Of a stretch of 64,000 bases of DNA, positions 8,283-17,059 are shown piece by piece. Numbering within the stretch: the first letter of the stretch is position 1; each line of letters starts with the position of its first letter. This DNA comes from Syntrophaceae bacterium UBA7520. GTDB taxonomy: Bacteria > Desulfobacterota > Syntrophia > Syntrophales > Smithellaceae. Under the pieces are notes generated by a model. That model saw only the letters and a list, made by a program, of their open reading frames with translations, was not told where the DNA came from and searched no databases. Made by a program: the position numbers and the translations under genes. The stretch lies in the NCBI GenBank assembly GCA_002478265.1, contig DLNC01000024.1, positions 42,082 to 106,081 of the forward strand. Direction: 5' to 3'.

Positions 8283-8938
8283 TTCAGGTAAAATTTTGCG
8301 GCATCACTAATGAAGAAGACGCGCTTTGCGCGGCGAATTTCGGAGCGGCGGCGTTGGGCTTTATCTTTTACGAAGCCTCCCCGCGTTATATCGAACCGTC
8401 TGCCGCGCGCAAAATCATGGTGAAATTGCCCTCGCGCGTCGCCCGGGTCGGCGTTTTTGTTAATGAAAGCGCAGCGGAAATAAAAAGAGTGATAAAGTAC
8501 TGCGGTCTGGATTTCATTCAGCTGCACGGCGATGAAACAGCTTTGTTTTGCCGCAAGTTTCCGGCAACGCAAATAATCAAAACCGTATTTTTACAAAACG
8601 ATGAAGATGTGGAAAAGGCCTGTGCTTACCAGGTTGCAGCTATTCTTGTGGATAATCGGAATAAAGGTCTTTACGGAGGCACGGGAACGCCGGCCGATTG
8701 GAAACTGGCAAGACGCTTAAAGGGGAGAAAACCTCTCATACTTTCTGGAGGGCTGAACGGAAAAAATATCAGGCAGGCTATGGAAGAAGTCGTACCCGAT
8801 GCGGTGGATATCAACAGCGGTGTAGAAATTTCTCCCGGCAAAAAAGATCCGCATAAAATGGCTGATTTCATGAGAATTTTAGAAAAAGAAAAAATCGTCG
8901 CCCAGGGTGAAAACCTATTTTCACGAAGGAGTAGATAA
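8279..8938 (+). CDS. trpF: Phosphoribosylanthranilate isomerase
   Basis: 219 residues. It isomerises PRA to CdRP by an Amadori rearrangement. The catalytic Cys lies in VKFCGITNEEDA, and QLHGDE and LSGGLNGKNI are the conserved barrel motifs. It overlaps trpC by 4 bp and trpB by 1 bp. Confidence 0.96.
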   Translation: MIQVKFCGITNEEDALCAANFGAAALGFIFYEASPRYIEPSAARKIMVKLPSRVARVGVFVNESAAEIKRVIKYCGLDFIQLHGDETALFCRKFPATQIIKTVFLQNDEDVEKACAYQVAAILVDNRNKGLYGGTGTPADWKLARRLKGRKPLILSGGLNGKNIRQAMEEVVPDAVDINSGVEISPGKKDPHKMADFMRILEKEKIVAQGENLFSRRSR

Positions 8939-10128
8939 TGATTAAAACAATGCCGGACGAGCAAGGACATTTCGGCGTTTTTGGCGGCCGTTACGCCGCG
9001 GAAACATTGATGCCGGCGCTGCTGGATCTGGAAAAATCGTACATTAGGGCCAGGACGGATAAAAAATTTCAGCGGGAATTTGATTATTATCAGCGTCAAT
9101 ATGCTGGGCGCCCCACGCCTCTTTATTTCGCGAGGCGGTTGACCAGAACGCTGGGCGGGGCAAAAATCTATTTGAAGCGTGAAGATTTGAATCACACCGG
9201 CTCGCACAAAATCAACAACACCCTCGGCCAGGCGCTGCTGGCGCGCAAGATGGGGAAGAAAAAAGTTATTGCCGAAACAGGCGCGGGACAGCACGGCGTC
9301 GCCACGGCGACGGTCGCGGCGCTTTTCGGGATGGAATGCAAGATATTCATGGGCGAGGAAGACATCCGCCGTCAGGCGCCCAATGTTTTCCGCATGAAAA
9401 TCCTGGGCGCGGAAGTGATTCCGGTGAAAAGCGGCACGGCGACACTTAAGGACGCGATGAATGAAGCGATGCGTTACTGGGTATCATCCGTGCGGGATAC
9501 TTTTTATATTATCGGCACAACCGCGGGTCCTCATCCTTATCCCGTGATGGTGCGCGATTTTCAGTCCGTTATCGGGCGGGAAGCGAAAAGGCAGATTATA
9601 AAAACAGAAGGCCGCAATCCCGATGTGCTGGTAGCCTGCGTGGGCGGCGGCAGCAACGCGCTGGGGATGTTTTATCCTTTTATCGGCCAAAAAAAGATAA
9701 AAATGTTCGGCGTGGAAGCGGCGGGATATGGCCTGAAAACTTCGCAACATTCCGCCAGCATCAATGCCGGAGCGGTGGGTGTTTTGCACGGCAACAAAAC
9801 TTATGTTTTGCAGGATGCGCACGGACAGGTGCGGGACGCTTATTCCATCGCCGCGGGGCTTGATTATCCTGGCGTGGGACCGGAGCATGCTTATTTACAT
9901 GCCACGGAAAGGGTGGATTATGTGACCATTACCGACAAAGAAGCGGTAAACGCGTTTACTTTTTTGTCGCGCTATGAAGGAATTATCCCCGCCATGGAAA
10001 GCGCGCACGCTCTGGCCTACACGATGAAGATAGCTCCTAAGCTGAGCAAGAATAAAATAATAATAGTTTGTCTTTCCGGTCGCGGCGATAAAGACGCGCA
10101 GACGATTATTGAAAATGATTTGCTTTGA
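8938..10128 (+). CDS. trpB: Tryptophan synthase beta chain
   Basis: 396 residues. It condenses indole with serine using PLP. The PLP lysine is in LNHTGSHKINN, the indole-site Glu in AETGAGQHGVA, and the phosphate-binding loop is VACVGGGSNALGMFYPF. This is the TrpB1 type that works with TrpA, encoded downstream. The first codon overlaps the trpF stop. Confidence 0.97.
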   Translation: MIKTMPDEQGHFGVFGGRYAAETLMPALLDLEKSYIRARTDKKFQREFDYYQRQYAGRPTPLYFARRLTRTLGGAKIYLKREDLNHTGSHKINNTLGQALLARKMGKKKVIAETGAGQHGVATATVAALFGMECKIFMGEEDIRRQAPNVFRMKILGAEVIPVKSGTATLKDAMNEAMRYWVSSVRDTFYIIGTTAGPHPYPVMVRDFQSVIGREAKRQIIKTEGRNPDVLVACVGGGSNALGMFYPFIGQKKIKMFGVEAAGYGLKTSQHSASINAGAVGVLHGNKTYVLQDAHGQVRDAYSIAAGLDYPGVGPEHAYLHATERVDYVTITDKEAVNAFTFLSRYEGIIPAMESAHALAYTMKIAPKLSKNKIIIVCLSGRGDKDAQTIIENDLL

Positions 10129-10175
10129 TATTTTGCTCTTGTCAAGGCGATTTTATGGAAGAGCATGATCAATTT

Positions 10176-10258
10176 GTCATTGCGAGCCATCCCTCGGAGG
10201 GCATGGCAATCCCAGTCAAATCGAGATCGCCGCGTCGCTTTGCTCCTCGCGATGACAT
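10176..10258. repeat. Palindromic repeat element, copy 2 (between trpB and trpA)
   Basis: Termini TGTCATTGCGAG and CTCGCGATGACA are inverted repeats (11 of 12 match). It includes TGGCAATCCC and a CGTCGCTTTGCTCC segment resembling the interior of copy 1. It occupies most of the 161-bp trpB-trpA spacer. Confidence 0.8.
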
Positions 10259-10301
10259 GATTGGACTTTATAGCTGACAAGAAAACGAGATGAGGAAAAT
10301 A

Positions 10302-11102
10302 ATGGGACGAATATCGGAAAAATTTGAATCTTTGCGCGCAAAAGACGAAAAAGCTCTTGTCGTTTATGTCACGGCGGGGAATCCTTCGCTGGAAATGACC
10401 AAAGAAATTATTCTTACCCTAGAAAAAGCGGGCGTCGATATTTTGGAAATCGGCGTTCCCTTTTCCGATCCCATAGCGGATGGCCCCGTTATTCAGGAAG
10501 CAGCCCAGCGCGCGCTCAAAGCGGGAACAACCATGAAGGGTGTTTTGCAGTTGGTTGCTGATGTAAGAAAAATATCGCAGATACCCATTGTCCTGTTTGG
10601 CTATTACAACCCGATTTTTTCCTACGGCGTGGAAAAGTTTGCGAAAGACGCCCGCAAGGCCGGCGTGGACGGCGTATTGGTAGTTGATCTGCCCCCGGAA
10701 GAAGCGCCGGAGCTGCGGCAATTCACCGACGCGGCGGGCATTGATTTTATTTCTTTGATCGCTCCCACCACCGATATGCGAAGAGCGAAAAAAATCGCGG
10801 CCAGGGCCACGGGATTTCTCTACTACATTTCCATTACCGGTGTCACCGGTACGGCGGCGCCCAAGCTTGCTGATATTGAGAAGGATTTAAAGAAAATCCG
10901 CAAAATATCATCACTGCCCGTGGCTGTGGGTTTCGGCATTTCCCGCCCTGAACAGGCGCGTGAAATTGGACGGCTGGCTGACGGCATTGTCGTAGGCTCC
11001 GCTTTGGTCAGGCTTATTTCCGAAAATAGTAACAATGCCGGGCTTCTTAGGATCATTGACGATTATGCGGCCGGCATTAAACACGTTCTCAAAAGCGCCT
11101 GA
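10302..11102 (+). CDS. trpA: Tryptophan synthase alpha chain
   Basis: 266 residues from ATG 10302, chosen because GAGG at 10292-10295 is well placed for it; an ATG at 10290 has no clear ribosome site. It cleaves indole-3-glycerol phosphate to indole. The catalytic Glu is in ILEIGVPFSDPIADGP and the Asp in VLVVDLPPEEA; GFGISRPEQ is the phosphate-binding motif. Last gene of the operon, followed by a terminator. Confidence 0.96.
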   Translation: MGRISEKFESLRAKDEKALVVYVTAGNPSLEMTKEIILTLEKAGVDILEIGVPFSDPIADGPVIQEAAQRALKAGTTMKGVLQLVADVRKISQIPIVLFGYYNPIFSYGVEKFAKDARKAGVDGVLVVDLPPEEAPELRQFTDAAGIDFISLIAPTTDMRRAKKIAARATGFLYYISITGVTGTAAPKLADIEKDLKKIRKISSLPVAVGFGISRPEQAREIGRLADGIVVGSALVRLISENSNNAGLLRIIDDYAAGIKHVLKSA

Positions 11103-11166
11103 TGAATCCCGCTCTTTATTCTTGACGCTTTTTTAGCTTTGCTTTATATTTTTTCAGTCTGAAACC

Positions 11167-11213
11167 GCCGGCAATGATCATCCCGTTATCGCTACTTGGC
11201 CGGCAATTTTTTT
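11167..11213 (+). terminator. Terminator of the trp operon
   Basis: GCCGGCAA at 11167-11174 pairs with TTGGCCGGC at 11197-11204 (one bulge), followed by a T7 tract. Confidence 0.7.
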
Positions 11214-11280
11214 CCAATGTATTCATCTTTTTTAGTGGTTTTTGAAAATATTTAAAATATATAGATAAAGGAGACCGGCC

Positions 11281-12999
11281 ATGAAAATTATCAGAGTTGA
11301 TATGTCAAAAAAAAGCATATGCGTGGAAGATGTTCCTCGGGAATATATGGGCTTGGGCGGCCGGGCGCTGACCGCGGCGATAATCAATAAAGAAGTGCCG
11401 CCGAAGTGTGATTCTCTGGGGCCGGAAAACAAGCTTATTTTCGCTCCCGGACTTCTCAGCGGTACGAATTTCGTCAACACCAGCCGGATTTCGGTGGGCA
11501 CAAAAAGTCCACTTACCGGCACGATCAAGGAAAGCAACGGCGGAGGAACCATTGCCGCCGCGCTGGGACATCTGGGAATTACGGCGGTAGTGGTGGAGGG
11601 AAAACCAGCGCCGGGAGAAATGTTCATCTTGGGCATCGATGAAAAAGGCGAAGCCAGCCTGATTAAAGCCGATGATTATAAGGGAATGCGCACTTATAAA
11701 TTGATGGAAAAGCTGATTGATTCCTTCGGCAATAAAATTTCGGTTATGTGCATCGGTCCTGCCGGTGAGTATCTGATGAAATCGGCATCCATTCAAACCT
11801 CCGACGTTGATGACCGTCCCTGCCGAGCGGCGGCGCGCGGCGGCGTGGGCGCGGTCATGGGCGCCAAAGGTTTAAAAGCGCTGGTTGTCGACAGGCGCGG
11901 CAAAAGCGCGGATGCCATCGCCAACCCTGAAGCGTTTAAAGAAGCGGCGAAAATTTTCGCGCAGAAACTTAAAGAAAATCCCTTCACCGGACAGCTTTTG
12001 GGAAATTTCGGCACGGCGGGAATTCTGGCGGCGATAAACGCCATGGGCGCTTTTCCGAGTTACAACGCGACCAAAGGGGTCCTTGACGGTTGGGAAAACA
12101 TCAGCGGCGAAGCGTTGAGCAAAGTCATGAAAGAGCGAGGCGGCGGCCCCGGGCATATGGGCTGCGCCCAATGCGCCATTCATTGTTCCAATATTTTCAA
12201 TGACAGCAAGGGAAAGTATGTCACCTCTTCGCTTGAATATGAAACAATTTGGGCGCTGGGAGGTATGACCGGTATCAAGGATCTGGACACAATCGCGCGT
12301 CTGGATTTCCTCTGTGACGATATCGGCCTGGACACCATGAATACCGGTGTGGCCATCGCCGTGGCGATGGACGCGGGCTACAAAAAATTCGGCGACGGCC
12401 AGGCGGCAATTGGGATGGTTGAAGAAATAGCCAGTGGATCGGAAATGGGCAAAATTCTCGGTGACGGCCCAGAGGCGGTAGGGCGTCATTTCAAGCATCA
12501 TCGCATTCCGGCGGTGAAAGGGCAAAGCGTTGCCGCTTATGATCCCCGCGCCATGCAGGGGCTGGGTGTTACTTACGCAACCTCAACGATGGGCGCCGAT
12601 CATACCGCGGGCAATGTTTTTGGCTTGTATATGGCCAAGAAACTGGATCCCTTGAAACCGGAGGGACAGGTTGCTGCTTCGCGCGGTTCACAGATTGCCA
12701 TGGCGGCAATGGATAGCATCGGCCTTTGCATCCTGGCGGCGGTTGCTTTGGCCTCACCCGAGGCAGGTGCGGCGCTGGTGCAGGCTATCAGCGCGAAAAT
12801 CGGCAGGCAGCTGGAAGGCAGCGCCATAGCCGAACTGGGCGTGCGGACAATCAAAATGGAAAAAGAATTTAATCAGAAAGCAGGTATAACCAGCAAGGAT
12901 GACCGCCTGCCGGAATTTTATTATAAGGAAGCCCTGCCTCCCCATAACACGGTCTTTGCGGTTAAGGACGAGGAGCTGGATACCACGCTTGCTGTTTGA
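11281..12999 (+). CDS. aor: Tungsten/molybdenum-dependent aldehyde ferredoxin oxidoreductase
   Basis: 572 residues, slightly shorter than P. furiosus AOR. It oxidises aldehydes to acids (or the reverse) with ferredoxin, in the cytoplasm, using a bis-pyranopterin W/Mo cofactor and one [4Fe-4S]. Cys295, Cys298 and Cys302 (CAQCAIHC) with Cys483 (DSIGLCILA) match the four cluster ligands of PfAOR. GGGTIAAALGHLG and CRAAARGGVGAVMG are pterin-binding blocks. GGAGA sits before the ATG. A MoaD-like gene follows 12 bp later. The substrate cannot be told from sequence. Confidence 0.93.
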   Translation: MKIIRVDMSKKSICVEDVPREYMGLGGRALTAAIINKEVPPKCDSLGPENKLIFAPGLLSGTNFVNTSRISVGTKSPLTGTIKESNGGGTIAAALGHLGITAVVVEGKPAPGEMFILGIDEKGEASLIKADDYKGMRTYKLMEKLIDSFGNKISVMCIGPAGEYLMKSASIQTSDVDDRPCRAAARGGVGAVMGAKGLKALVVDRRGKSADAIANPEAFKEAAKIFAQKLKENPFTGQLLGNFGTAGILAAINAMGAFPSYNATKGVLDGWENISGEALSKVMKERGGGPGHMGCAQCAIHCSNIFNDSKGKYVTSSLEYETIWALGGMTGIKDLDTIARLDFLCDDIGLDTMNTGVAIAVAMDAGYKKFGDGQAAIGMVEEIASGSEMGKILGDGPEAVGRHFKHHRIPAVKGQSVAAYDPRAMQGLGVTYATSTMGADHTAGNVFGLYMAKKLDPLKPEGQVAASRGSQIAMAAMDSIGLCILAAVALASPEAGAALVQAISAKIGRQLEGSAIAELGVRTIKMEKEFNQKAGITSKDDRLPEFYYKEALPPHNTVFAVKDEELDTTLAV

Positions 13000-13011
13000 C
13001 GAGATGCCTTG

Positions 13012-13251
13012 ATGAAGATTAAGGTTAAACTTTTTGGCTCTCTTACAACCGTTGTGCCAGGTTATTTGCCGGATAAAGGGTTGGATGTGGGATTGCCCGC
13101 AGGGTCCCGGGCGGCTGATTTGTTGGCTTTGCTGGGAATTCCCCATCCGCGCCTGGCCACGCTCATTGCCGATGGCCGCGTTTTAAAGCCGGAGGATAAA
13201 CTTTCCTCCAAATCGGTGATAAATATTTTCCATGTCATGTATGGCGGATAA
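13012..13251 (+). CDS. MoaD/ThiS-family sulfur carrier protein
   Basis: 79 residues from ATG 13012. A beta-grasp ubiquitin-like protein ending in Gly-Gly (VMYGG), the tail that is adenylated and thiocarboxylated to deliver sulfur. The FGSLTTVVP start is MoaD-like. Its place 12 bp after the aldehyde oxidoreductase suggests it supplies the dithiolene sulfur of that enzyme's pyranopterin. It is in frame with the AOR stop codon, but no SECIS-like element follows that TGA. Confidence 0.85.
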   Translation: MKIKVKLFGSLTTVVPGYLPDKGLDVGLPAGSRAADLLALLGIPHPRLATLIADGRVLKPEDKLSSKSVINIFHVMYGG

Positions 13252-13269
13252 ACGTCACTTGAATTGCGG

Positions 13270-13776
13270 TTAATAGGCCGGACAAATCATGTCATTCTGG
13301 CATTGCTTTTCTTTTGTTTTTTCGGCCATCCTGGTTTTTAATCTTTCTTTCGCTTCGCGATTCCGTCTTTTTTCCTCATCTGTTTCCAGAATTAGTTGCG
13401 GTACCGGCGTGGGGTGGCCCTGCGCGTCCAGCGCGACGAAAGTCAGATAAGCCGAGGCCGTATGACGCCTTTTGCCGGTGAGCAGATTTTCCGCTTCCAC
13501 GCGCACGCCCAGTTCCATGGAGGTTTTGCCCGCGTAATTTAAACTTGATCGGAGGGTTACCAGATCGCCCACAAAAACAGGATTGTGAAAATCCAGCCGG
13601 TCAATGGAAGCGGTAACAACATTGCAGCGGCAGTGACGCACCGCCACGCAGCCGGCGGCATTATCGATAAGTTTCATAATTGCCCCACCGTGGACATTTC
13701 CCGCGGGATTCGCGTCTTCCGGGTTCATCAGCTGGGCCATAATCAGCAAGCTTTCACGGACTGTCTTCCCATCCAT
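13270..13776 (-). CDS. Acyl-CoA thioesterase, hotdog fold (YciA/BACH type)
   Basis: 168 residues. It hydrolyses acyl-CoA thioesters. The N-terminal hotdog contains MNPEDANPAGNVHGGAIMKL with the catalytic Asn/Asp-helix, then VTASIDRLDFHNPVFVGD. The last 40 residues are a charged Lys/Arg/Glu helix not needed for the fold. GGAGG precedes the ATG. Convergent with the MoaD gene, 18 bp away. Confidence 0.88.
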   Translation of the reverse strand: MDGKTVRESLLIMAQLMNPEDANPAGNVHGGAIMKLIDNAAGCVAVRHCRCNVVTASIDRLDFHNPVFVGDLVTLRSSLNYAGKTSMELGVRVEAENLLTGKRRHTASAYLTFVALDAQGHPTPVPQLILETDEEKRRNREAKERLKTRMAEKTKEKQCQNDMICPAY

Positions 13777-13843
13777 GTCTTCCTCCTTTTTTTATTATTC
13801 GCGGCATCCAATACGCAAAAATCATTTATTCAGGCGGTGGAAT

Positions 13844-14197
13844 TCAATCCATGCGCCGTGATTGTTTTTTCAGCCGGGCGATATGATAGCGCAAAGTCAG
13901 CGCCTGTTTTGCCTCGCCTGACTCCAGCGCCTGCAGGCGCAGTTTTCTCAACTCGCGGATTCTTGCCTTTAGTTCGGGCTTGGCCATTTTGATTTTGCCT
14001 TTGTGCCGGTGTTTGTGCGCGGGCGATTCATCCTTGATGCCCTTGGCTTGCTTGATGAAAGCGATAAGTTCTTCCTTCTTCATGTCGTGGATTGCCCGTT
14101 CATGGGGAAATTCCGCGGCTATCTCCTGCAGTTTTTTGATGGTGAGTTTTTCCAGGTGCTGTTCTTCGTGCTGTTCTTTTTTTGTTTCTTGAGTCAT
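13844..14197 (-). CDS. Small protein with a Rho N-terminal-like (SAP-type) domain
   Basis: 117 residues. Residues 17-52 (KLTIKKLQEIAAEF ... MKKEELIAFIKQ) match the helical Rho_N/SAP fold that binds nucleic acid. A basic His/Lys linker and a long Arg/Lys-rich helix follow. It carries no ATPase, so it is not Rho. AGGAGG at ideal spacing fixes the ATG. Probably an RNA- or DNA-binding accessory protein; function unknown. Confidence 0.6.
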   Translation of the reverse strand: MTQETKKEQHEEQHLEKLTIKKLQEIAAEFPHERAIHDMKKEELIAFIKQAKGIKDESPAHKHRHKGKIKMAKPELKARIRELRKLRLQALESGEAKQALTLRYHIARLKKQSRRMD

Positions 14198-14292
14198 CGC
14201 GTCTACACCTCCTAAATTTTGATATTCGGGACTGTAATGCGCAATTTTCGGGATGGGGATTGTTCAATTTATAGCATAAAGAGTTGGCGGCT

Positions 14293-14628
14293 TCAACTCT
14301 TTCGCGGCGACGGCGCCGGCCTGCGGCCACGCAGCAAGTGGCGGATGGCCAGCAAAGGATGATGCTTCAGCATGCGCGGGCCCGCATAGAGCATAACCTG
14401 TCGGACTTTATCTCGCATTGCCGGTTTGTAGCAATGAATCGGGCACTTAGCGCAGGTCGGTTTTTGTTCCTGATAGGGGCATTTCTCCAAGCGTGCCTTG
14501 GCGTAAGCCAAAAGCTTACTGCACTTTGCGCACACATCATGCTTGGCTGTGCCGTGCAGTTCGCGGCAGTAAATGCCGAGCATCGCTTCAATGGTTTCAT
14601 ATTCTTTTCTGATAAATCTATTTTTCAT
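14293..14628 (-). CDS. YgbA-like protein (nitrous oxide-stimulated promoter family)
   Basis: 111 residues. EYETIEAMLGIYCRELHG, CPYQEQKPTCAKCPIHCY and YAGPRMLKHHPLLAIRHLL are the conserved blocks of PF11756; its Cys pattern suggests a metal or Fe-S site. In enterobacteria ygbA is linked to nitrosative stress and NsrR. The start overlaps the stop of the upstream DUF1847 gene (ATGA), so they are translated together. Confidence 0.85.
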   Translation of the reverse strand: MKNRFIRKEYETIEAMLGIYCRELHGTAKHDVCAKCSKLLAYAKARLEKCPYQEQKPTCAKCPIHCYKPAMRDKVRQVMLYAGPRMLKHHPLLAIRHLLRGRRPAPSPRKS

Positions 14629-15317
14629 TTATCTTCCAGTTTGTTTATCCATGCATAATAACTGCCTGAAGTGTAAACAGCAGCCAGCGGGTTATGCCCG
14701 GTAACACGGTCTTTTACAGCCAGCACAGTTGTCGGCGCGTCGGCATGCTTGAAGAATAATGAATCGTGACCGACGCAAAGCCCCAGCAGGATGTTAAACT
14801 GAGTTTTTTGCTTGTTGACAATCAGCGCCTGGGCAACGGGATTGCACATCGTTTCGTGCTGGCCGATAAATATTTTTTCTTCTTCTTTTATGCCTATTTC
14901 CTCTTTGGGCACAGTGCCCACCTTGCACACGACTGATACAACTTTAAAGCCCTGCTTGGATAAAATATCAGACACCATTTTTGCTTCCCTTGCCAGGCCG
15001 ATACAAAAGATCAAACCCAGACGGTGGTAGTTCATTTTCTTGGCAAACTCACAAATTTCCTGAATCCGCGGTTTGGTGGGATGCATGATGTATAGTTTTT
15101 TGTCGCGTTCCGCGTAGCACTGGCCCTCCTGAATGGAGGCCTGCCGGGCAAATTCCTTAATTGACTGATTTTCGTAAATTCTTTTTGCCTCATCTAACAT
15201 TTGTTTTTCCGTAGCCGTCGGGCATCCCGGGGATGCTTTGCCTGCCGGATCCATGCAAATTCTTTCTTTTCTCGTAAGTCCACAGTCGGCGCAAGCTGCC
15301 GATTTATTATTTTTCAT
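14625..15317 (-). CDS. DUF1847 family metal-binding protein
   Basis: 230 residues. The N-terminal CADCGLTRKERIC and GCP form a Cys-rich putative metal site; the rest (RLGLIFCIGLAREAKMVSDIL, GQHETMCNPVAQAL, LLGLCVGHDSLFFKHADAP) is the conserved DUF1847 core with further Cys and His. Common in anaerobes, function not established. Transcribed with the YgbA-like gene. Confidence 0.82.
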   Translation of the reverse strand: MKNNKSAACADCGLTRKERICMDPAGKASPGCPTATEKQMLDEAKRIYENQSIKEFARQASIQEGQCYAERDKKLYIMHPTKPRIQEICEFAKKMNYHRLGLIFCIGLAREAKMVSDILSKQGFKVVSVVCKVGTVPKEEIGIKEEEKIFIGQHETMCNPVAQALIVNKQKTQFNILLGLCVGHDSLFFKHADAPTTVLAVKDRVTGHNPLAAVYTSGSYYAWINKLEDK

Positions 15318-15502
15318 GGGAAACCCTCTCTTTTTAATTTGTCATACCTATCATTATAAAGTCATTATTTCTTTTTCGTCCATAATTTATTGCATATTTT
15401 AGAGCAAATTGAATTATTTTGGGTTTTCTTCTCTTGCGTCCGCGAAAAAACTGATGTAATTACTTTAAATATAAATATATTTTAAGGCGAAAGAACGCCC
15501 GC

Positions 15503-16861
15503 ATGAAAAGCAAAAAACCTGTGAAACAAAAAGAAATTTACAGTTCAGATGAACAGAATATTATTCTCGATTCCATAGCAGATGGGGTTTTTACCGTTGA
15601 CAGGGAATGGCGCATCACTTCCTTCAATCGCGCCGCGGAAGAAATTACCGGTGTTTCACGTTCAGAAGCAGTTGGGCAGTTTTGTAAAGATGTTCTAAAG
15701 GCTGATATTTGTGAAAGAAACTGCTGCCTGCGTTCAACCATGAAGACCGGCAAGCAAATCGTAAATAAAAATGTTTATATTATTGATGCGGAAGGCAGAA
15801 GGATACCTATCAGTATTTCCACGGCTATTTTGCGTGACAAAAAAGGCAAGCTCCTCGGCGCGGTGGAAACCTTTCGTGATATTAGTGTGGAGGAAGATTT
15901 ACGCAAAGCTATTCAAGAAAAATATTCTTTTGTGGATATCATTTCCAAAAATCATAAAATAATGCAGCTTTTTGATATCCTTCCGGATATTGCCTCAAGT
16001 GGAAGCACTGTCCTCGTTGAAGGAGAAAGCGGCACGGGCAAGGAGCTTTTCGCCCGCGCTATTCATAATCTCAGTCCACGGAAAAAACAGCCGTTTGTGG
16101 CGGTAAACTGCAGCGCGCTGCCCGACACCTTGTTGGAATCAGAGCTTTTCGGCTACAAGGCGGGCGCCTTTACCGACGCCAAAAAGGACAAGCCCGGGCG
16201 TTTTCGCCTGGCGGAAAACGGCACGCTTTTTTTAGATGAAATAGGCGAAATCGCACCCGCCATGCAGGTTAAACTTCTGCGCGTTCTGCAGGAAAAAACT
16301 TACGAACCGCTCGGGGCCACGCAGAGCTTGGAACATAACGTGCGTATCATTACGGCGACGAACAAAGATCTGGAGCAGTTGGTACGCGAGGGACGTTTTC
16401 GGAAAGATTTATATTACCGGATAAACGTTTTCAAAATCAGCTTGCCGCCACTGCGTGAGCGCATGGAAGACATTCCATTGCTGGTTAATCATTTTGTCGG
16501 TCGCTTTAACGTGTTACAGAACAAGAATATTCAGGGGATAAACGAAGAAACAATGTCTGTGTTGATGAGTTATAGCTATCCCGGCAATATCCGAGAATTG
16601 GCCAATATTATTGAGCGGGCTTTTATTTTATGTAAGACGGGGTTGATTGAAAAAAAGCATCTGCCGGAATCTCTTTTTATGAATGCTGCTGATTATTCAG
16701 CGGGAGAGGCTTCTTCTCTGCGTGATGTAGAGGCTTCTTATTTGCTCAGCGTGCTCAAGCAAAATAACTGGGACCGGCTTAAAACAGCCCGGCAACTGGG
16801 TATGCATAAAAGCACACTTTATCGGAAAGTCAAATCTCTGGGTATCAGTCTTCCTTTGTAA
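15503..16861 (+). CDS. PAS-domain sigma-54-dependent transcriptional activator
   Basis: 452 residues. A PAS domain (about 15-130) carries a Cys cluster (Cys61, 70, 74, 75) that could hold a redox or metal cofactor. The AAA+ core has Walker A GESGTGKE (173-181), GAFTDA (221-226, a natural variant of the sigma-54 contact loop GAFTGA) and LFLDEI (242-247). A Fis-type HTH ends the protein (TARQLGMHKSTLYRKVKSL). A near-consensus -24/-12 promoter lies downstream, so this is the likely activator of the following cluster, as the orp regulator is in Desulfovibrio. Confidence 0.92.
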   Translation: MKSKKPVKQKEIYSSDEQNIILDSIADGVFTVDREWRITSFNRAAEEITGVSRSEAVGQFCKDVLKADICERNCCLRSTMKTGKQIVNKNVYIIDAEGRRIPISISTAILRDKKGKLLGAVETFRDISVEEDLRKAIQEKYSFVDIISKNHKIMQLFDILPDIASSGSTVLVEGESGTGKELFARAIHNLSPRKKQPFVAVNCSALPDTLLESELFGYKAGAFTDAKKDKPGRFRLAENGTLFLDEIGEIAPAMQVKLLRVLQEKTYEPLGATQSLEHNVRIITATNKDLEQLVREGRFRKDLYYRINVFKISLPPLRERMEDIPLLVNHFVGRFNVLQNKNIQGINEETMSVLMSYSYPGNIRELANIIERAFILCKTGLIEKKHLPESLFMNAADYSAGEASSLRDVEASYLLSVLKQNNWDRLKTARQLGMHKSTLYRKVKSLGISLPL

Positions 16862-16899
16862 TATTGTCGCAAATGTGCAACTCACTTACACAAGAAATC

Positions 16900-16909
16900 G
16901 CAATATTGC
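16900..16909. promoter_or_regulatory. Candidate upstream activator site (palindrome)
   Basis: GCAATATTGC is a perfect 10-bp palindrome 80 bp upstream of the sigma-54 promoter, in a stretch with other TTG-N-GCAA-like words (TTGTCGCAA at 16864). Position and symmetry suit an enhancer for the activator; this is inference. Confidence 0.35.
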
Positions 16910-16986
16910 TACAAATATACTTGCTTTTGTTTTTCGCAACCATCTATCTATCCGAATTAATTAACTAACAATCCCGCGAGCAAAGT

Positions 16987-17001
16987 TGGCATCCGGTTTG
17001 C
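16987..17001 (+). promoter_or_regulatory. Sigma-54 (-24/-12) promoter
   Basis: TGGCAT-CCGGT-TTGC matches the sigma-54 consensus TGGCAC-N5-TTGC at all but one base, with GG and GC correctly spaced. It lies 59 bp before the first gene of the Fe-S cluster and downstream of a sigma-54 activator gene. Confidence 0.85.
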
Positions 17002-17059
17002 AATAGTATTTTTGCGTAATATAACAAACGAAACGAAGAATTTAGGAAAAGATAAATTT

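Noticed and set aside
12997..13251. Readthrough of the aldehyde oxidoreductase TGA into the in-frame MoaD gene (Sec fusion)
   Set aside because: The frames match, but no SECIS-like hairpin follows the TGA, the oxidoreductase ends at its usual place and MoaD has its own start.
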